64,000 bases of DNA from Metapseudomonas sp043392685 (GCA_043392685.1 JBHZGM010000022.1); one strand, 5' to 3'. Positions 44,237 to 52,779 are shown, counted from the stretch's first letter. Notes: generated by a model not told the origin, from the sequence alone. Numbers and translations: made by a program.

Positions 44237-45922
44237 ATGTCGACCACCGCCCGCGCCGCCGCCCTCGAACTGTTCGAGCACCATCGCGGCACCCTCGAGC
44301 GCGCCGTCCAGGCCATCAGCGAGCGCGGCTACTGGTCGCCCTTCCCGGAAAGCCTCAAGCAGTACCCGGAGGACGCCGTCAAAGGTGCCCAGGCTGCCTT
44401 CGAGGCGTTGCTCGGCCAGCACTTCGTGCTGGTCGGGCCGGAATCGGTCGGCCGTGCCGGCGCCGAGCGTTCGCCCTACGGTTTCGACCTGAATGTGAGC
44501 TACGACCAGTACGACGCCGACGCGCTGCTTTCGCGCCAGCAGGCGGCGCTGCCGGCCTGGCGGGATGCCGGACCGAAGGCGCGGGTGGGGGCCTGCCTGG
44601 AAATCCTCCAGCGCCTGAATACCCTCAGCCCGACACTGGCCCATGCCGTGATGCACACCAGCGGCCAGGCCTACATGATGGCCTTCCAGGCCGGCGGCCC
44701 CCATGCGCAGGACCGTGGCCTGGAAGTGCTGGCCTACGCCTGGCGCGCCATGGCCCAAGTGCCGGAAGCGGCGCGCTGGATCAAGCCCCAGGGCAAGCAG
44801 GACCCGCTGGTGCTGGACAAGCGCTGGCACATCGTTCCGCGCGGCCTGTCGCTGGTGATCGCCTGTTCGACCTTCCCCACCTGGAACACCTATCCCGGCC
44901 TGTTCGCCAGCCTGGCGACCGGCAACCCGGTGCTGGTCAAGGCGCACCCCGGCGCCATCCTGCCGGTGGCCATGAGCGTCAAGGTGGCCCAGGAGGTGCT
45001 GGCTGAACTGGGCTTCGACCCGGCGCTGGTCAGCCTGGTGGTGGACACCCCGGAAGCGCCGGTGAGCCAGCGCCTGGCCCTGGACCCGCGGGTCAAGCTG
45101 GTGGATTTCACCGGTTCCAGCGCCTTCGGCAACTGGCTGGAAGACAACGCCCGCCAGGCCCAGGTGTTCACCGAGAAGGCCGGCATCAACAGCGTGATCA
45201 TCGACAGCGTGCGTGACATCAAGGCCGTTGCCCGCAACCTGGCCTTCTCCCTGAGCCTCTATTCCGGCCAGATGTGCACCACCACCCAGGCCATCTACGT
45301 GCCGCGCGGCGGCGTCCGCAATGGTGACCAGCACCTCGGCTTCGACGAGGTGGCCCAGACCCTCGCCGGCGCGGTGAAGAGCTTCCTCGCCGACAACGAG
45401 CGTGCCTGTGCGGTGATCGGCGCCATCCAGTCCGAGACCACCGCCCAGCGCATCCAGGATTGCCGCCGACTGGGCGAGGTGCTGCTGGACAGCGAGGCCC
45501 GCGAGCATCCGCAATTCCCCGGTGCGCGTATCCACACGCCGTTGCTGCTGAAGGTGGACGCTGCCGACCGCGACGCCTATGCCGAGGAGCGCTTCGGCCC
45601 CATCGCCTTCGTCATCGCCACCGACGACACCGCCCACAGCCTGCGCCTGGCCGGTGAGGTGATCGCCGAGAAGGGCGCCCTGACCCTGGGCGTGTATTCC
45701 ACCGATGAGGCGGTGCTGGAGCGTGCCGAGCAACTGTCCCAGGAGGTCGCCGTGGCCCTGTCGGTCAACTTCGATGGCGGCGTGTTCGTCAACCAGTCCG
45801 CGGCCTTCAGCGATTTCCACGCCAGCGGCGGCAACCCGGCGGCCAATGCTTCGATCACCGACGGTGCCTTTGTGTCCCGCCGTTTCGTCACCGTGCAGAG
45901 CCGTCGCCACGGCGCGGCCTGA
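44237..45922 (+). CDS. paaN: PaaN: aldehyde dehydrogenase-superfamily phenylacetate degradation protein
   Basis: A 561-residue ALDH-fold protein of the PaaN type (long form without a MaoC domain). It shows FTGSSAFGNWLEDNARQAQV, the catalytic-region Glu in VFTEKAGINSVIID and the Cys in LYSGQMCTTTQAIYVP. The long N-terminal extension (about 80 residues before the Rossmann part) is family-specific. It probably oxidises or processes an aldehyde CoA-intermediate of the pathway, overlapping with the ALDH domain of PaaZ. Start 44237 follows GAGGAG (44224-44229). It is followed by paaY with a 25-bp gap. Confidence 0.9.
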   Translation: MSTTARAAALELFEHHRGTLERAVQAISERGYWSPFPESLKQYPEDAVKGAQAAFEALLGQHFVLVGPESVGRAGAERSPYGFDLNVSYDQYDADALLSRQQAALPAWRDAGPKARVGACLEILQRLNTLSPTLAHAVMHTSGQAYMMAFQAGGPHAQDRGLEVLAYAWRAMAQVPEAARWIKPQGKQDPLVLDKRWHIVPRGLSLVIACSTFPTWNTYPGLFASLATGNPVLVKAHPGAILPVAMSVKVAQEVLAELGFDPALVSLVVDTPEAPVSQRLALDPRVKLVDFTGSSAFGNWLEDNARQAQVFTEKAGINSVIIDSVRDIKAVARNLAFSLSLYSGQMCTTTQAIYVPRGGVRNGDQHLGFDEVAQTLAGAVKSFLADNERACAVIGAIQSETTAQRIQDCRRLGEVLLDSEAREHPQFPGARIHTPLLLKVDAADRDAYAEERFGPIAFVIATDDTAHSLRLAGEVIAEKGALTLGVYSTDEAVLERAEQLSQEVAVALSVNFDGGVFVNQSAAFSDFHASGGNPAANASITDGAFVSRRFVTVQSRRHGAA

Positions 45923-45947
45923 ATCCATAAGAAGAAGGAGCCTTGCG

Positions 45948-46547
45948 ATGACCTGCTACAGCCTCGACGGCCTGACCCCGGTGGTGCATCCCACCGCCTA
46001 CGTGCATCCCAGCGCCGTATTGATCGGTGACGTGATCATCGGCCCGGGCTGTTACGTCGGCCCTCTGGCCAGCCTGCGCGGCGATTTCGGCCGCATCATC
46101 CTGGAGGAGGGCGCCAATATCCAGGACACCTGCGTGATGCACGGCTTCCCCGACAGCGACACCGTGGTCGAGCGCAATGGCCACATCGGCCACGGCGCCG
46201 TGCTGCACGGTTGCCGCATCGGCGAGGATGCGCTGGTGGGGATGAACGCCGTGGTGATGGATGGCGCGCAGATCGGCGCACGCTCCTTCGTGTCGGCCAC
46301 GGCCTTCGTCAAGGCCGGTTTCAGCTGCGAGGCGCAATCCCTGGTGATGGGCGCGCCGGCTCAGGTCAAGCGCCGGCTCAGCGACGAGGAAGTGGGCTGG
46401 AAGCAGGCCGGCACCCGCGAGTACCAACTGCTCGCGCAGCGTTGTCTGCAGGCCATGGTGGCCTGCGAGCCCCTGGCCGAGGTGGAAGCCGACCGTCCGC
46501 GCATCGCCGACCGCGGGTTGCGCCCGAAAGGCAGCTCGTCGCAATGA
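45948..46547 (+). CDS. paaY: PaaY: left-handed beta-helix thioesterase/acyltransferase-like protein
   Basis: A 199-residue hexapeptide-repeat protein of the gamma-carbonic-anhydrase/PaaY type, reported to act as a thioesterase for a toxic hydroxylated CoA intermediate. Hexapeptide coils are visible (VLIGDVIIGPGCYVGPLA, IGHGAVLHGCRIGEDALVG, VVMDGAQIGARSFVSA), with metal-ligand His in NIQDTCVMHGFP and GHIGHGAVLHG. It is co-transcribed with paaN and probably paaX. Start ATG 45948 follows GAAGAAGGAG. Confidence 0.95.
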   Translation: MTCYSLDGLTPVVHPTAYVHPSAVLIGDVIIGPGCYVGPLASLRGDFGRIILEEGANIQDTCVMHGFPDSDTVVERNGHIGHGAVLHGCRIGEDALVGMNAVVMDGAQIGARSFVSATAFVKAGFSCEAQSLVMGAPAQVKRRLSDEEVGWKQAGTREYQLLAQRCLQAMVACEPLAEVEADRPRIADRGLRPKGSSSQ

Positions 46548-46585
46548 GTGCGGTCTTCGCACGGCGGGGATATTTCCCAATGGTC

Positions 46586-46620
46586 ATGCCGATGAGCCTG
46601 CGGGTATATTCGGCATTTTT
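46586..46620 (+). terminator. Candidate terminator between paaY and paaX
   Basis: ATGCCGA (46586-46592) and TCGGCAT (46610-46616) form a 7-bp stem followed by T residues, just before the paaX start. It could attenuate read-through into the repressor gene. Confidence 0.45.
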
Positions 46621-46632
46621 CACGTTTCCCCT

Positions 46633-47562
46633 ATGCCCATGACATCGCTTGTGCCCCTGGATCAACTCGTCACCCGCTTCCAGCAGCAGACGCCCATCCG
46701 TGCCAGTTCGCTGATCATCACCCTCTACGGCGATGCCATCGAACCCCACGGCGGCACCGTCTGGCTGGGCAGCCTGATCCAGTTGCTGGAGCCCATGGGC
46801 ATCAATGAGCGGCTGATCCGCACCTCCATCTTCCGCCTGACCAAGGAAGGCTGGCTGAGTGCCGAGAAGGTCGGCCGACGCAGTTACTACAGCCTGACCG
46901 GCACCGGCCGGCGGCGGTTCGAGAAGGCGTTCAAGCGGGTCTACAGCTCCAGCGTCCCGGCCTGGGATGGCGCCTGGTCCCTGGTGGTGCTCTCGCAGCT
47001 GCCCCAGGACAAGCGCAAACAGGTGCGTGAAGAGCTGGAGTGGCAAGGTTTTGGTGCGATTTCGCCCACCGTGCTGGCCAATCCGCGCTGCGACCGGGTG
47101 GACCTGACCGCCACCCTGCAGGAACTGGATGCGCTGGAAGACAGCATCCTCTTCGAGACCCGCGCCCAGGACGTGCTGGCCTCCAAGGCCCTGCGCATGC
47201 AGGTTCGCGAGAGCTGGAACATCGACGAGCTGGGCAAGCACTACAGCGAGTTCATCCAGCTGTTCCGCCCGCTCTGGCAGGCCCTGCGCGAGCAGGAGCA
47301 GCTGCAGCCGGCCGACTGCTTCCTGGCCCGGACCTTGCTGATCCACGAATACCGCAAGTTGCTGCTGCGTGACCCGCAACTCCCCGACGAACTCCTTCCG
47401 GGCGACTGGGAAGGCCGTGCGGCGCGCCAGCTGTGCCGCAACATCTACCGACTCATCTTCGCCAAGGCGGAGGAATGGCTGAACGCGGCGCTGGAAACCG
47501 CGGATGGCCCGTTGCCCGATGCAGGAGAAAGCTTCTATCAGCGATTCGGTGGATTGAGGTAA
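46633..47562 (+). CDS. paaX: PaaX: phenylacetyl-CoA-responsive repressor
   Basis: A 309-residue transcription factor that represses paa genes and is released by phenylacetyl-CoA. The N-terminal winged helix is family-typical: ASSLIITLYGDAIEPHGGTV, LGSLIQLLEPMGINERLIRTSIFRL and SRKL-like SAEKVGRRSYYSLTGTGRRR, followed by the PaaX C-terminal domain (AWDGAWSLVVLSQLP). Two in-frame ATGs (46633, 46639) are available; the second gives the more usual N-terminus. Its position at the end of the paaN-paaY unit, opposite paaF, and the GATAC motifs in both control regions support the role. Confidence 0.95.
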   Translation: MPMTSLVPLDQLVTRFQQQTPIRASSLIITLYGDAIEPHGGTVWLGSLIQLLEPMGINERLIRTSIFRLTKEGWLSAEKVGRRSYYSLTGTGRRRFEKAFKRVYSSSVPAWDGAWSLVVLSQLPQDKRKQVREELEWQGFGAISPTVLANPRCDRVDLTATLQELDALEDSILFETRAQDVLASKALRMQVRESWNIDELGKHYSEFIQLFRPLWQALREQEQLQPADCFLARTLLIHEYRKLLLRDPQLPDELLPGDWEGRAARQLCRNIYRLIFAKAEEWLNAALETADGPLPDAGESFYQRFGGLR

Positions 47563-47656
47563 AGCAGCCCCCGAGGGGGCGACAGTCACGGACGAGGTGA
47601 ACCCGGCCTGGCCGGATAACGACAAGAACAACGTCTAGCGTGAGGCTGAGAAAGCC

Positions 47657-48577
47657 ATGATGACTGCACAATCATTGAGGGCAGACCGCTTCGACGAGTG
47701 GCTGCAGGGCATCAATCAGGTGTGCGGGCGCTTCGGCGCCAAGCTGCTGGGCTCGGAGTTTTCCGGGTCCATCCGCGAGCACCAGGCCGGCGCCATCAAG
47801 CTGAGCTTCGTCGACGTGGCCCAGGCACGCCTGTACCGCACCCCGAAGGAATTGGCACAGAGCGACGGCAAGCACTTCTACCTGGCGTTCCAGCTGGCCG
47901 GCCGTGCCGGCATGGAGCAGGCCGGCAACCGCATCGAACTGGCACCCGGCGACATCACCCTGATCGACTCCACCCTGCCCAGTGACTTCGTCTACCACGA
48001 GAACTCTCGCCAGCTCTCGCTGATCCTGCCGCGCCACATCGTCGAGCAGGGCCTGCGCTTCTCCGGTGTGCGCTGCGCCCAGCGTATTCCGGGGAACACG
48101 CCGGTCGCCGTGCTGGCCAACCGGCTGATCATCGAATCCACGCAACAGAACAGCCTCAGCCTGCCTGAGAGCGAAGCGACCCTGGAAGCGATGGTGAGCC
48201 TGCTGCGCCCGGCCCTGTGCGCCGCCGAAGTGGGGCAGGACGCCCACGAGCGTCTGTTCCGCAAGACCCTGCGCTTCATCGATGAGAACATCTGCGCCGA
48301 GGAACTCTGCCCGGAAACCATCGCCCGCGAGGTGGGGGTTTCCGTGCGTGGCCTGTACCGCATGTTCGCCAAGAAGGGCCTGGTGGTGGCGCAGTACATC
48401 AAGAACCGCCGCCTGGACTTCTGCGCCGAAAGCCTGCGCCACGCCACCGGCGAGCAGAAGCTCTCTGCCCTTGGCTATGCCTGGGGTTTCACCGACTCCA
48501 GCTACTTCTCCACCGCCTTCAAGGCGCGCTTCGGCGTGTCGCCCAGCGAGTACCGCAAGCAGTACAGCCAGGGTTGA
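47657..48577 (+). CDS. feaR: FeaR-type AraC-family regulator of aromatic amine/aldehyde catabolism
   Basis: A 306-residue AraC/XylS-family activator. The N-terminal ligand domain (about 1-190, with YLAFQLAGRAGMEQAGNRI, LAPGDITLIDSTLPSDFVYH) matches FeaR, and the C-terminal double helix-turn-helix is in CPETIAREVGVSVRGLYRMFAKKG and LGYAWGFTDSSYFSTAFKARFG. FeaR is known to activate phenylethylamine and phenylacetaldehyde genes in E. coli; here the adjacent gene is feaB, across a repeat array. Start 47657 (or 47660, both ATG). Assignment to FeaR rather than a generic AraC regulator rests on the N-terminal resemblance and context. Confidence 0.88.
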   Translation: MMTAQSLRADRFDEWLQGINQVCGRFGAKLLGSEFSGSIREHQAGAIKLSFVDVAQARLYRTPKELAQSDGKHFYLAFQLAGRAGMEQAGNRIELAPGDITLIDSTLPSDFVYHENSRQLSLILPRHIVEQGLRFSGVRCAQRIPGNTPVAVLANRLIIESTQQNSLSLPESEATLEAMVSLLRPALCAAEVGQDAHERLFRKTLRFIDENICAEELCPETIAREVGVSVRGLYRMFAKKGLVVAQYIKNRRLDFCAESLRHATGEQKLSALGYAWGFTDSSYFSTAFKARFGVSPSEYRKQYSQG

Positions 48578-48599
48578 TCCCTGGCTCGATCGCATTCTC

Positions 48600-48698
48600 T
48601 GTGGGGGGGATTTCAATCGCCAAGGGCAGCGCAGCTGCCCCCTGGGGGGGGCTCAGGGCAGGACTGCGTCCTGCCTGGCGAATGAATTCGCCCCTACA
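48600..48698. repeat. Cloverleaf palindromic repeat, tandem copy 1
   Basis: First of three consecutive copies in the feaR-feaB gap. The 5' arm is TGTGGGGGGGATTTCAATCG and the 3' arm ends CCCCTACA; an internal GGGCAGC/GCTGCCC hairpin is present. Confidence 0.92.
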
Positions 48699-48741
48699 GG
48701 TGTTCTGCCAGCCCCTCGATCTCCGGTATTGCCCGCATTTC

Positions 48742-48839
48742 TGTGGGGGCGATTTCAATCGCGATGGGCAGCGCAGCTGCCCCCCTGGGGGCCTTGGGGC
48801 AGAACTTCGTCCTGCTTGGCGAATGAATTCGCCCCTACA
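48742..48839. repeat. Cloverleaf palindromic repeat, tandem copy 2
   Basis: Second copy, 43 bp after the first; same orientation and architecture, 3' arm ending CCCCTACA. The spacer before it contains CCGGTATTGCCCGC. Confidence 0.92.
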
Positions 48840-48867
48840 GGCCGGTATCCGGCATTGCCCGCGCTTT

Positions 48868-48965
48868 TGTGGGGGCGATTTCAATCGCCAAGGGCAGCGT
48901 AGCTGCCCCCTGGGGGGCTTTAGGGCAGGACTGCGTTCTGCCTGGCGAATGAATTCGCCCCCACA
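48868..48965. repeat. Cloverleaf palindromic repeat, tandem copy 3
   Basis: Third copy, 28 bp after the second; the 3' arm ends CCCCCACA. The preceding spacer contains CCGGCATTGCCCGCG, related to the other spacer, so flanking sequence was duplicated together with the element. Confidence 0.92.
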
Positions 48966-48982
48966 TGTCGCAGCCCCACACC

Positions 48983-49008
48983 TGGCAGCCCTGCCAACAC
49001 GTCTGGCA
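48983..49008 (+). promoter_or_regulatory. Candidate activator site upstream of feaB
   Basis: TGGCA occurs at 48983-48987 and 49004-49008 (21 bp apart, two helical turns), and the first is part of a TGGCAG/CTGCCA palindrome. It may bind the neighbouring AraC-type FeaR, but it does not match the E. coli FeaR box fully. Confidence 0.35.
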
Positions 49009-49104
49009 CAGACAAAAAAACCTCGAATCCTCCCAGCGCAGAGAATCCGGGAAACGTTGATGGCGCCGGGCAGACGCCCGGCCCACGGATGAAGAGGATC
49101 GAGC

Positions 49105-50595
49105 ATGAGCAAGGTTGAAATCCTGCCGCAGGTGGCGGCATTCCTGGAGCGCCGCCACGGCTGCTTCATCGACGGCCAGTGGGTGCTGCCGGACGGCCCG
49201 ACCACCCCGGTGTTGAATCCGGCCACCGGCGAAGCCATCGCCCAGGTGCCTGACGTGCCGCTGGAGTATCTGGATCGCGCGGTGCAGTCCGCCCACCGGG
49301 CGTTCAAGTCCCGCGTGTGGTCCGGCCTGCGTCCGGCGGACCGCGAGCGCATCCTGCTGCGATTCGCCACCCTGGTGGAAGAGCACGCGGAAGAACTGGC
49401 GCAGCTGGAAACCCTGAGCCAGGGCAAGTCGATCAACATGTCGCGCATGCTGGATGTCGGCGCCACCGTGGAGTTCATGCGCTACATGGCCGGCTGGGCG
49501 ACCAAGATCGAAGGCCAGACCATGGACGTGTCGATCCCGATTCCGCCTGGCTCGCGCTTCACCGCTTTCGCCCGTCGTGAGCCGGTGGGCGTGGTGGCCG
49601 GCATCGTGCCGTGGAACTTCCCGCTGATGATCACTACCTGGAAGGCCATGCCGGCGCTGGCCACCGGCTGCACCGTGGTCATCAAGCCCGCCAGCGAGAC
49701 CCCGCTTACCGCCCTGCGCCTGGCCGAACTGGCCTTCGAGGCGGGCATCCCGGCCGGCGTGTTCAACGTCGTCACCGGCGGCGGCAGCACCGTGGGCAAC
49801 GCCCTGGCGTCGCACCCGCTGATCAGCAAGGTGTCTTTCACCGGCTCCACCGCCGTGGGCAAGAGCGTCGGCGTGGCGTGCATGGAGAACATGACCCGCT
49901 TCGCCCTGGAACTGGGCGGCAAGAACCCGATGATCCTGCTGGCCGATGCCGACGTGGAGAAGGCAGTGCAGGGCGCGCTGCTCGGCGGCCTGCTGAACAA
50001 CGGCCAGGTGTGTGCCGCGGCTTCGCGCTTCTATGTGCATCAGTCCATCTACGAAGCCTTCGTCCAGGGCCTGGCCGCTGCGGTGAAGGGCCTGCCCATC
50101 GGTCCGGGCATGGACCCGAACGCGGCCATCAACCCGTTGGTATCGCGCAAGCAGCAGCTGAACGTGCTCAAGCACATCGACCTGGCCCGCCAGGAAGGCG
50201 CCCGCGTGGTGGCCGGTGGCGAGCGCCTGGAAGGCGACGGCTTCTTCGTCCAGCCCACGGTGCTGGCGGACGTGAACCACGAGATGACCGTATCGCGCGA
50301 AGAGGTCTTCGGCCCGGTGCTGTCGGTGATCCCCTTCACCGACGAAGACGCCATGATCGAACTGGCCAACGACAGCGTTTACGGCCTGGCGGCCAGCCTG
50401 TGGACCAACGACCTGTCCAAGGCAATGAACCTGGTGCCGCGTATCGAAGCCGGCACCGTGTGGGTCAACGCCCACGTGCTGCTGGACCCGAACATGCCCT
50501 TCGGCGGCGTCAAGCAGTCGGGCATGGGCCGCGAATTCGGCCGCACGGTGATCGAGGCGTATACCGAGTTGAAGTCGGTCTGCATCTCCCACTGA
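49105..50595 (+). CDS. feaB: Phenylacetaldehyde dehydrogenase (FeaB/PadA-like)
   Basis: NAD-dependent dehydrogenase oxidising phenylacetaldehyde to phenylacetate, the substrate of PaaK. In 496 residues it has the ALDH Rossmann fold GVVAGIVPWNFPLMITTWK, FTGSTAVGKSVG, the general base Glu in RFALELGGKNPMILLAD, and the catalytic Cys in NNGQVCAAASRFYVH. EEVFGPVLSVIPF and the C-terminal PFGGVKQSGMGREFG are present. Start 49105 follows GAAGAGGA. It lies between feaR and the amine ligase gene, so it is the natural link from phenylethylamine to the paa island. Exact substrate preference is inferred from family and context. Confidence 0.93.
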   Translation: MSKVEILPQVAAFLERRHGCFIDGQWVLPDGPTTPVLNPATGEAIAQVPDVPLEYLDRAVQSAHRAFKSRVWSGLRPADRERILLRFATLVEEHAEELAQLETLSQGKSINMSRMLDVGATVEFMRYMAGWATKIEGQTMDVSIPIPPGSRFTAFARREPVGVVAGIVPWNFPLMITTWKAMPALATGCTVVIKPASETPLTALRLAELAFEAGIPAGVFNVVTGGGSTVGNALASHPLISKVSFTGSTAVGKSVGVACMENMTRFALELGGKNPMILLADADVEKAVQGALLGGLLNNGQVCAAASRFYVHQSIYEAFVQGLAAAVKGLPIGPGMDPNAAINPLVSRKQQLNVLKHIDLARQEGARVVAGGERLEGDGFFVQPTVLADVNHEMTVSREEVFGPVLSVIPFTDEDAMIELANDSVYGLAASLWTNDLSKAMNLVPRIEAGTVWVNAHVLLDPNMPFGGVKQSGMGREFGRTVIEAYTELKSVCISH

Positions 50596-50611
50596 TCCGA
50601 ACCCTCGATTT

Positions 50612-50644
50612 CCGGCAGGCGCCTTCACGCCTGCCGGTTTTTTT
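50612..50644 (+). terminator. Terminator after feaB
   Basis: CCGGCAGGCG (50612-50621) pairs with CGCCTGCCGG (50628-50637) around a 6-nt loop, followed by a run of seven T. Confidence 0.92.
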
Positions 50645-50670
50645 GTGGGTTCAGAAGAAGGGCTTTTTCC

Positions 50671-50767
50671 TGTTGGGGGCGAATTCATTCACTATTGGCA
50701 GCGCAGCTGCCCCGGGGACTTGAATGGCAGGACTTCGTCCTGCTTAGCGATTGAAATCGCCCCCACA
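50671..50767. repeat. Cloverleaf palindromic repeat, copy D
   Basis: A 97-bp member, 5' arm TGTTGGGGGCGAATTCATT, internal GGGCAGC-type and GGCAGGA/TCCTGC hairpins, 3' arm ending CCCCCACA. It lies between feaB and the glutamine synthetase-like gene; the rest of that 315-bp gap shows no gene. Confidence 0.88.
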
Positions 50768-50910
50768 ACTTGGCCCCACAATCAGGCGTCTCGAACAGCC
50801 CCCGCAAACGCCGCGATTTACACCGTTCGCACTGCCCTCGTACGGGGCAACCTTGCATTTTCCGCACCTGAACTAAGCTTTCGGCAGTTCCCCGCCCAAA
50901 GGACCGCCCC

Positions 50911-52284
50911 ATGAGCGAACCTCTCCTCAGCTTCGACGAACTCAAGCAAGCCGTTGCCAGCGGCGAGATCGACACGGTGCTGGCCTGCATGGTGGACATG
51001 CAGGGGCGATTGGTCGGCAAACGCTTCCAGGCGGAATTCTTCGTCGACAGCGCCTTCGAGGAGACGCATTGCTGCAATTACCTGCTGGCCGACGACATCG
51101 ACATGGAGCCGGTGCCGGGCTACGCCGCGGCGAGCTGGAGCAAGGGATACGGCGACTTCGTGCTCAAGCCCGACCTGAGCACCCTGCGCCGGGTGCCCTG
51201 GCTGGACTGCACGGCGCTGGTGCTCTGCGATGTGCTGGATCATCACCACCGCGAGGATCTGCCCCACAGCCCGCGTGCCATTCTCCGCAAGCAGGTGGCG
51301 CGGCTCGCCGAGCGTGGCTATATGGGCATGTTCGCCTCGGAACTGGAGTTCTACCTCTTCGACGAGAGCTACGAGGCCATCCACAAGCGCAACTACATCC
51401 ATCCGAAGACCGCGGCGCATTTCATCGAGGACTACAGCATCCTCCAGACCACCCGCGAGGAACCGGTGTTGCGGGCGATCCGCAAGCACCTGCAGGCCTG
51501 CGGGGTACCGGTGGAGAATTCGAAAGGGGAGTGGGGGCCGGGGCAGGAAGAGATCAACGTCCGCTACGCCGACGCCCTGACCATGGCGGACCGCCACGCC
51601 ATCATCAAGCACGCCTGCAAGGAGATCGCCTACCAGCAGGGCAAGTCCATCACCTTCATGGCCAAGTGGCGCTATGACCTGGCCGGCTCCAGCTGCCACA
51701 TCCACAGCTCGCTCTGGGACAAGAAAGGCAAGAAGCCGCTGTTCTTTGACCCCAAGGCCGAGTTCGGCATGTCGAAGCTGATGCGCGGCTGGGTGGCCGG
51801 GCAGCTCAAGTACGCCAGCGAGATCACCTATTTCCTCGCGCCCTACATCAACTCCTACAAGCGCTTCCAGGCCGGCACCTTCGCCCCGACCCGCGCGGTG
51901 TGGAGCCGCGACAACCGTACCGCCGGCTTCCGCCTCTGCGCCGAGGGCAGCAAGTCGGTGCGCATCGAGTGCCGCATCGGTGGCGCCGACCTCAATCCCT
52001 ATCTCGCCTTCGCCGCGCTGATCGCCGCGGGGCTGGCGGGCATCGACGAACAGCTCGAACTGCCAGCCCCCTTCGAGGGCGATGCCTACGTGGACGACCA
52101 GCTGCCGGAAGTCGACAAGACCTTGCGCGAGGCGACGGCCGCCCTCAAGGGCTCGGCCATGCTGCGCAAGGCGTTCGGCGACGAGGTGGTGGAGCACTAC
52201 GTGCACACCGCCGAATGGGAGCAAAAGGAATACGACCGGCGGATTACCGACTGGGAACTGCAACGCGGCTTCGAGCGTTACTGA
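50911..52284 (+). CDS. Glutamine synthetase family gamma-glutamyl-amine ligase (PuuA-like)
   Basis: A 457-residue member of the glutamine synthetase family, subgroup of gamma-glutamyl-polyamine/monoamine ligases that join glutamate to an amine using ATP. Family features are the N-terminal VLACMVDMQGRLVGKRF, the metal-binding Glu motif FASELEFYLF, SSCHIHSSLWD, the ATP-site WSRDNRTAGFRLCAEG and RIECRIGGADLNPYLAF. Length equals other PuuA-type enzymes, and it lacks features of classical GlnA. Context between phenylacetaldehyde and amine dehydrogenase genes suggests an amine substrate, for glutamylation of phenylethylamine, polyamine or ethanolamine; which is unknown. Start 50911 is the first plausible ATG. 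Confidence 0.86.
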   Translation: MSEPLLSFDELKQAVASGEIDTVLACMVDMQGRLVGKRFQAEFFVDSAFEETHCCNYLLADDIDMEPVPGYAAASWSKGYGDFVLKPDLSTLRRVPWLDCTALVLCDVLDHHHREDLPHSPRAILRKQVARLAERGYMGMFASELEFYLFDESYEAIHKRNYIHPKTAAHFIEDYSILQTTREEPVLRAIRKHLQACGVPVENSKGEWGPGQEEINVRYADALTMADRHAIIKHACKEIAYQQGKSITFMAKWRYDLAGSSCHIHSSLWDKKGKKPLFFDPKAEFGMSKLMRGWVAGQLKYASEITYFLAPYINSYKRFQAGTFAPTRAVWSRDNRTAGFRLCAEGSKSVRIECRIGGADLNPYLAFAALIAAGLAGIDEQLELPAPFEGDAYVDDQLPEVDKTLREATAALKGSAMLRKAFGDEVVEHYVHTAEWEQKEYDRRITDWELQRGFERY

Positions 52285-52340
52285 AGCTCGAAGCCGAGGC
52301 TTATCCCGCGGTCGCCGGGTTCAAGAAGCGCGCTACACCT

Positions 52341-52685
52341 TCAGTTCACGGCTTCTATGCGGATACCGCGCACTTCCACCTGGTCGCCGGCCTTGAAGTG
52401 CTTGCCGGGGGAGCGGAAGCGCTGCACCGAGCCGTCATCCATCTTCACCATGTAGGCGGGTTCGGCGAGGCCGCTGGCTTGCTGGACGGCGCTACCGCCG
52501 AAGTAACCCACCGCGGCACCGGCAATCGCGCCCGCCGGGCCGCCGATGGCCCCGAACATCAGTCCGGTCATGCCGCCGCCAGCCTTGCCGACGGTGGTGT
52601 CAGGAACTTCGGAGAGGACTTCTGCGGAGAAGGCGGGGGCAGAGGCGAGCAGGGCAAGGCACAGGGTGATACTGGGGGCTTTCAT
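52341..52685 (-). CDS. Small glycine-zipper protein, SlyB-like, periplasmic or outer membrane
   Basis: A 114-residue protein with a signal peptide (MKAPSITLCLALLASAPAFSAE). The middle is a glycine-zipper 2TM pattern (GGGMTGLMFGAIGGPAGAIAG), followed by a basic/polar C-terminal domain (YMVKMDDGSVQRFRSPG). SlyB-family proteins are lipoproteins, but here no lipobox Cys is obvious, so the mature protein may be free or membrane-inserted. The gene lies convergent with the glutamine synthetase-like gene. Function unknown. The control region upstream carries palindromic motifs at 52780-52827. Confidence 0.72.
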   Translation of the reverse strand: MKAPSITLCLALLASAPAFSAEVLSEVPDTTVGKAGGGMTGLMFGAIGGPAGAIAGAAVGYFGGSAVQQASGLAEPAYMVKMDDGSVQRFRSPGKHFKAGDQVEVRGIRIEAVN

Positions 52686-52779
52686 GTTGGTTCCCTTCGA
52701 CTGTTATTTGGCAAAGGGTCCTCGTCACAATCCGTGCCAGAAGTGAAATCCTTTCAAATCAACAACATACGGTGTGTGA

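Noticed and set aside
47563..47656. Terminator after paaX (GCCCCCGAGGGGGC)
   Set aside because: The stem is present but no T run follows, so I did not list it as an intrinsic terminator.
48600..48965. CRISPR-like array of three repeats
   Set aside because: Repeats are about 98 bp, strongly palindromic, with spacers of 43 and 28 bp that resemble each other, and there are no cas genes; this is an intergenic element family.
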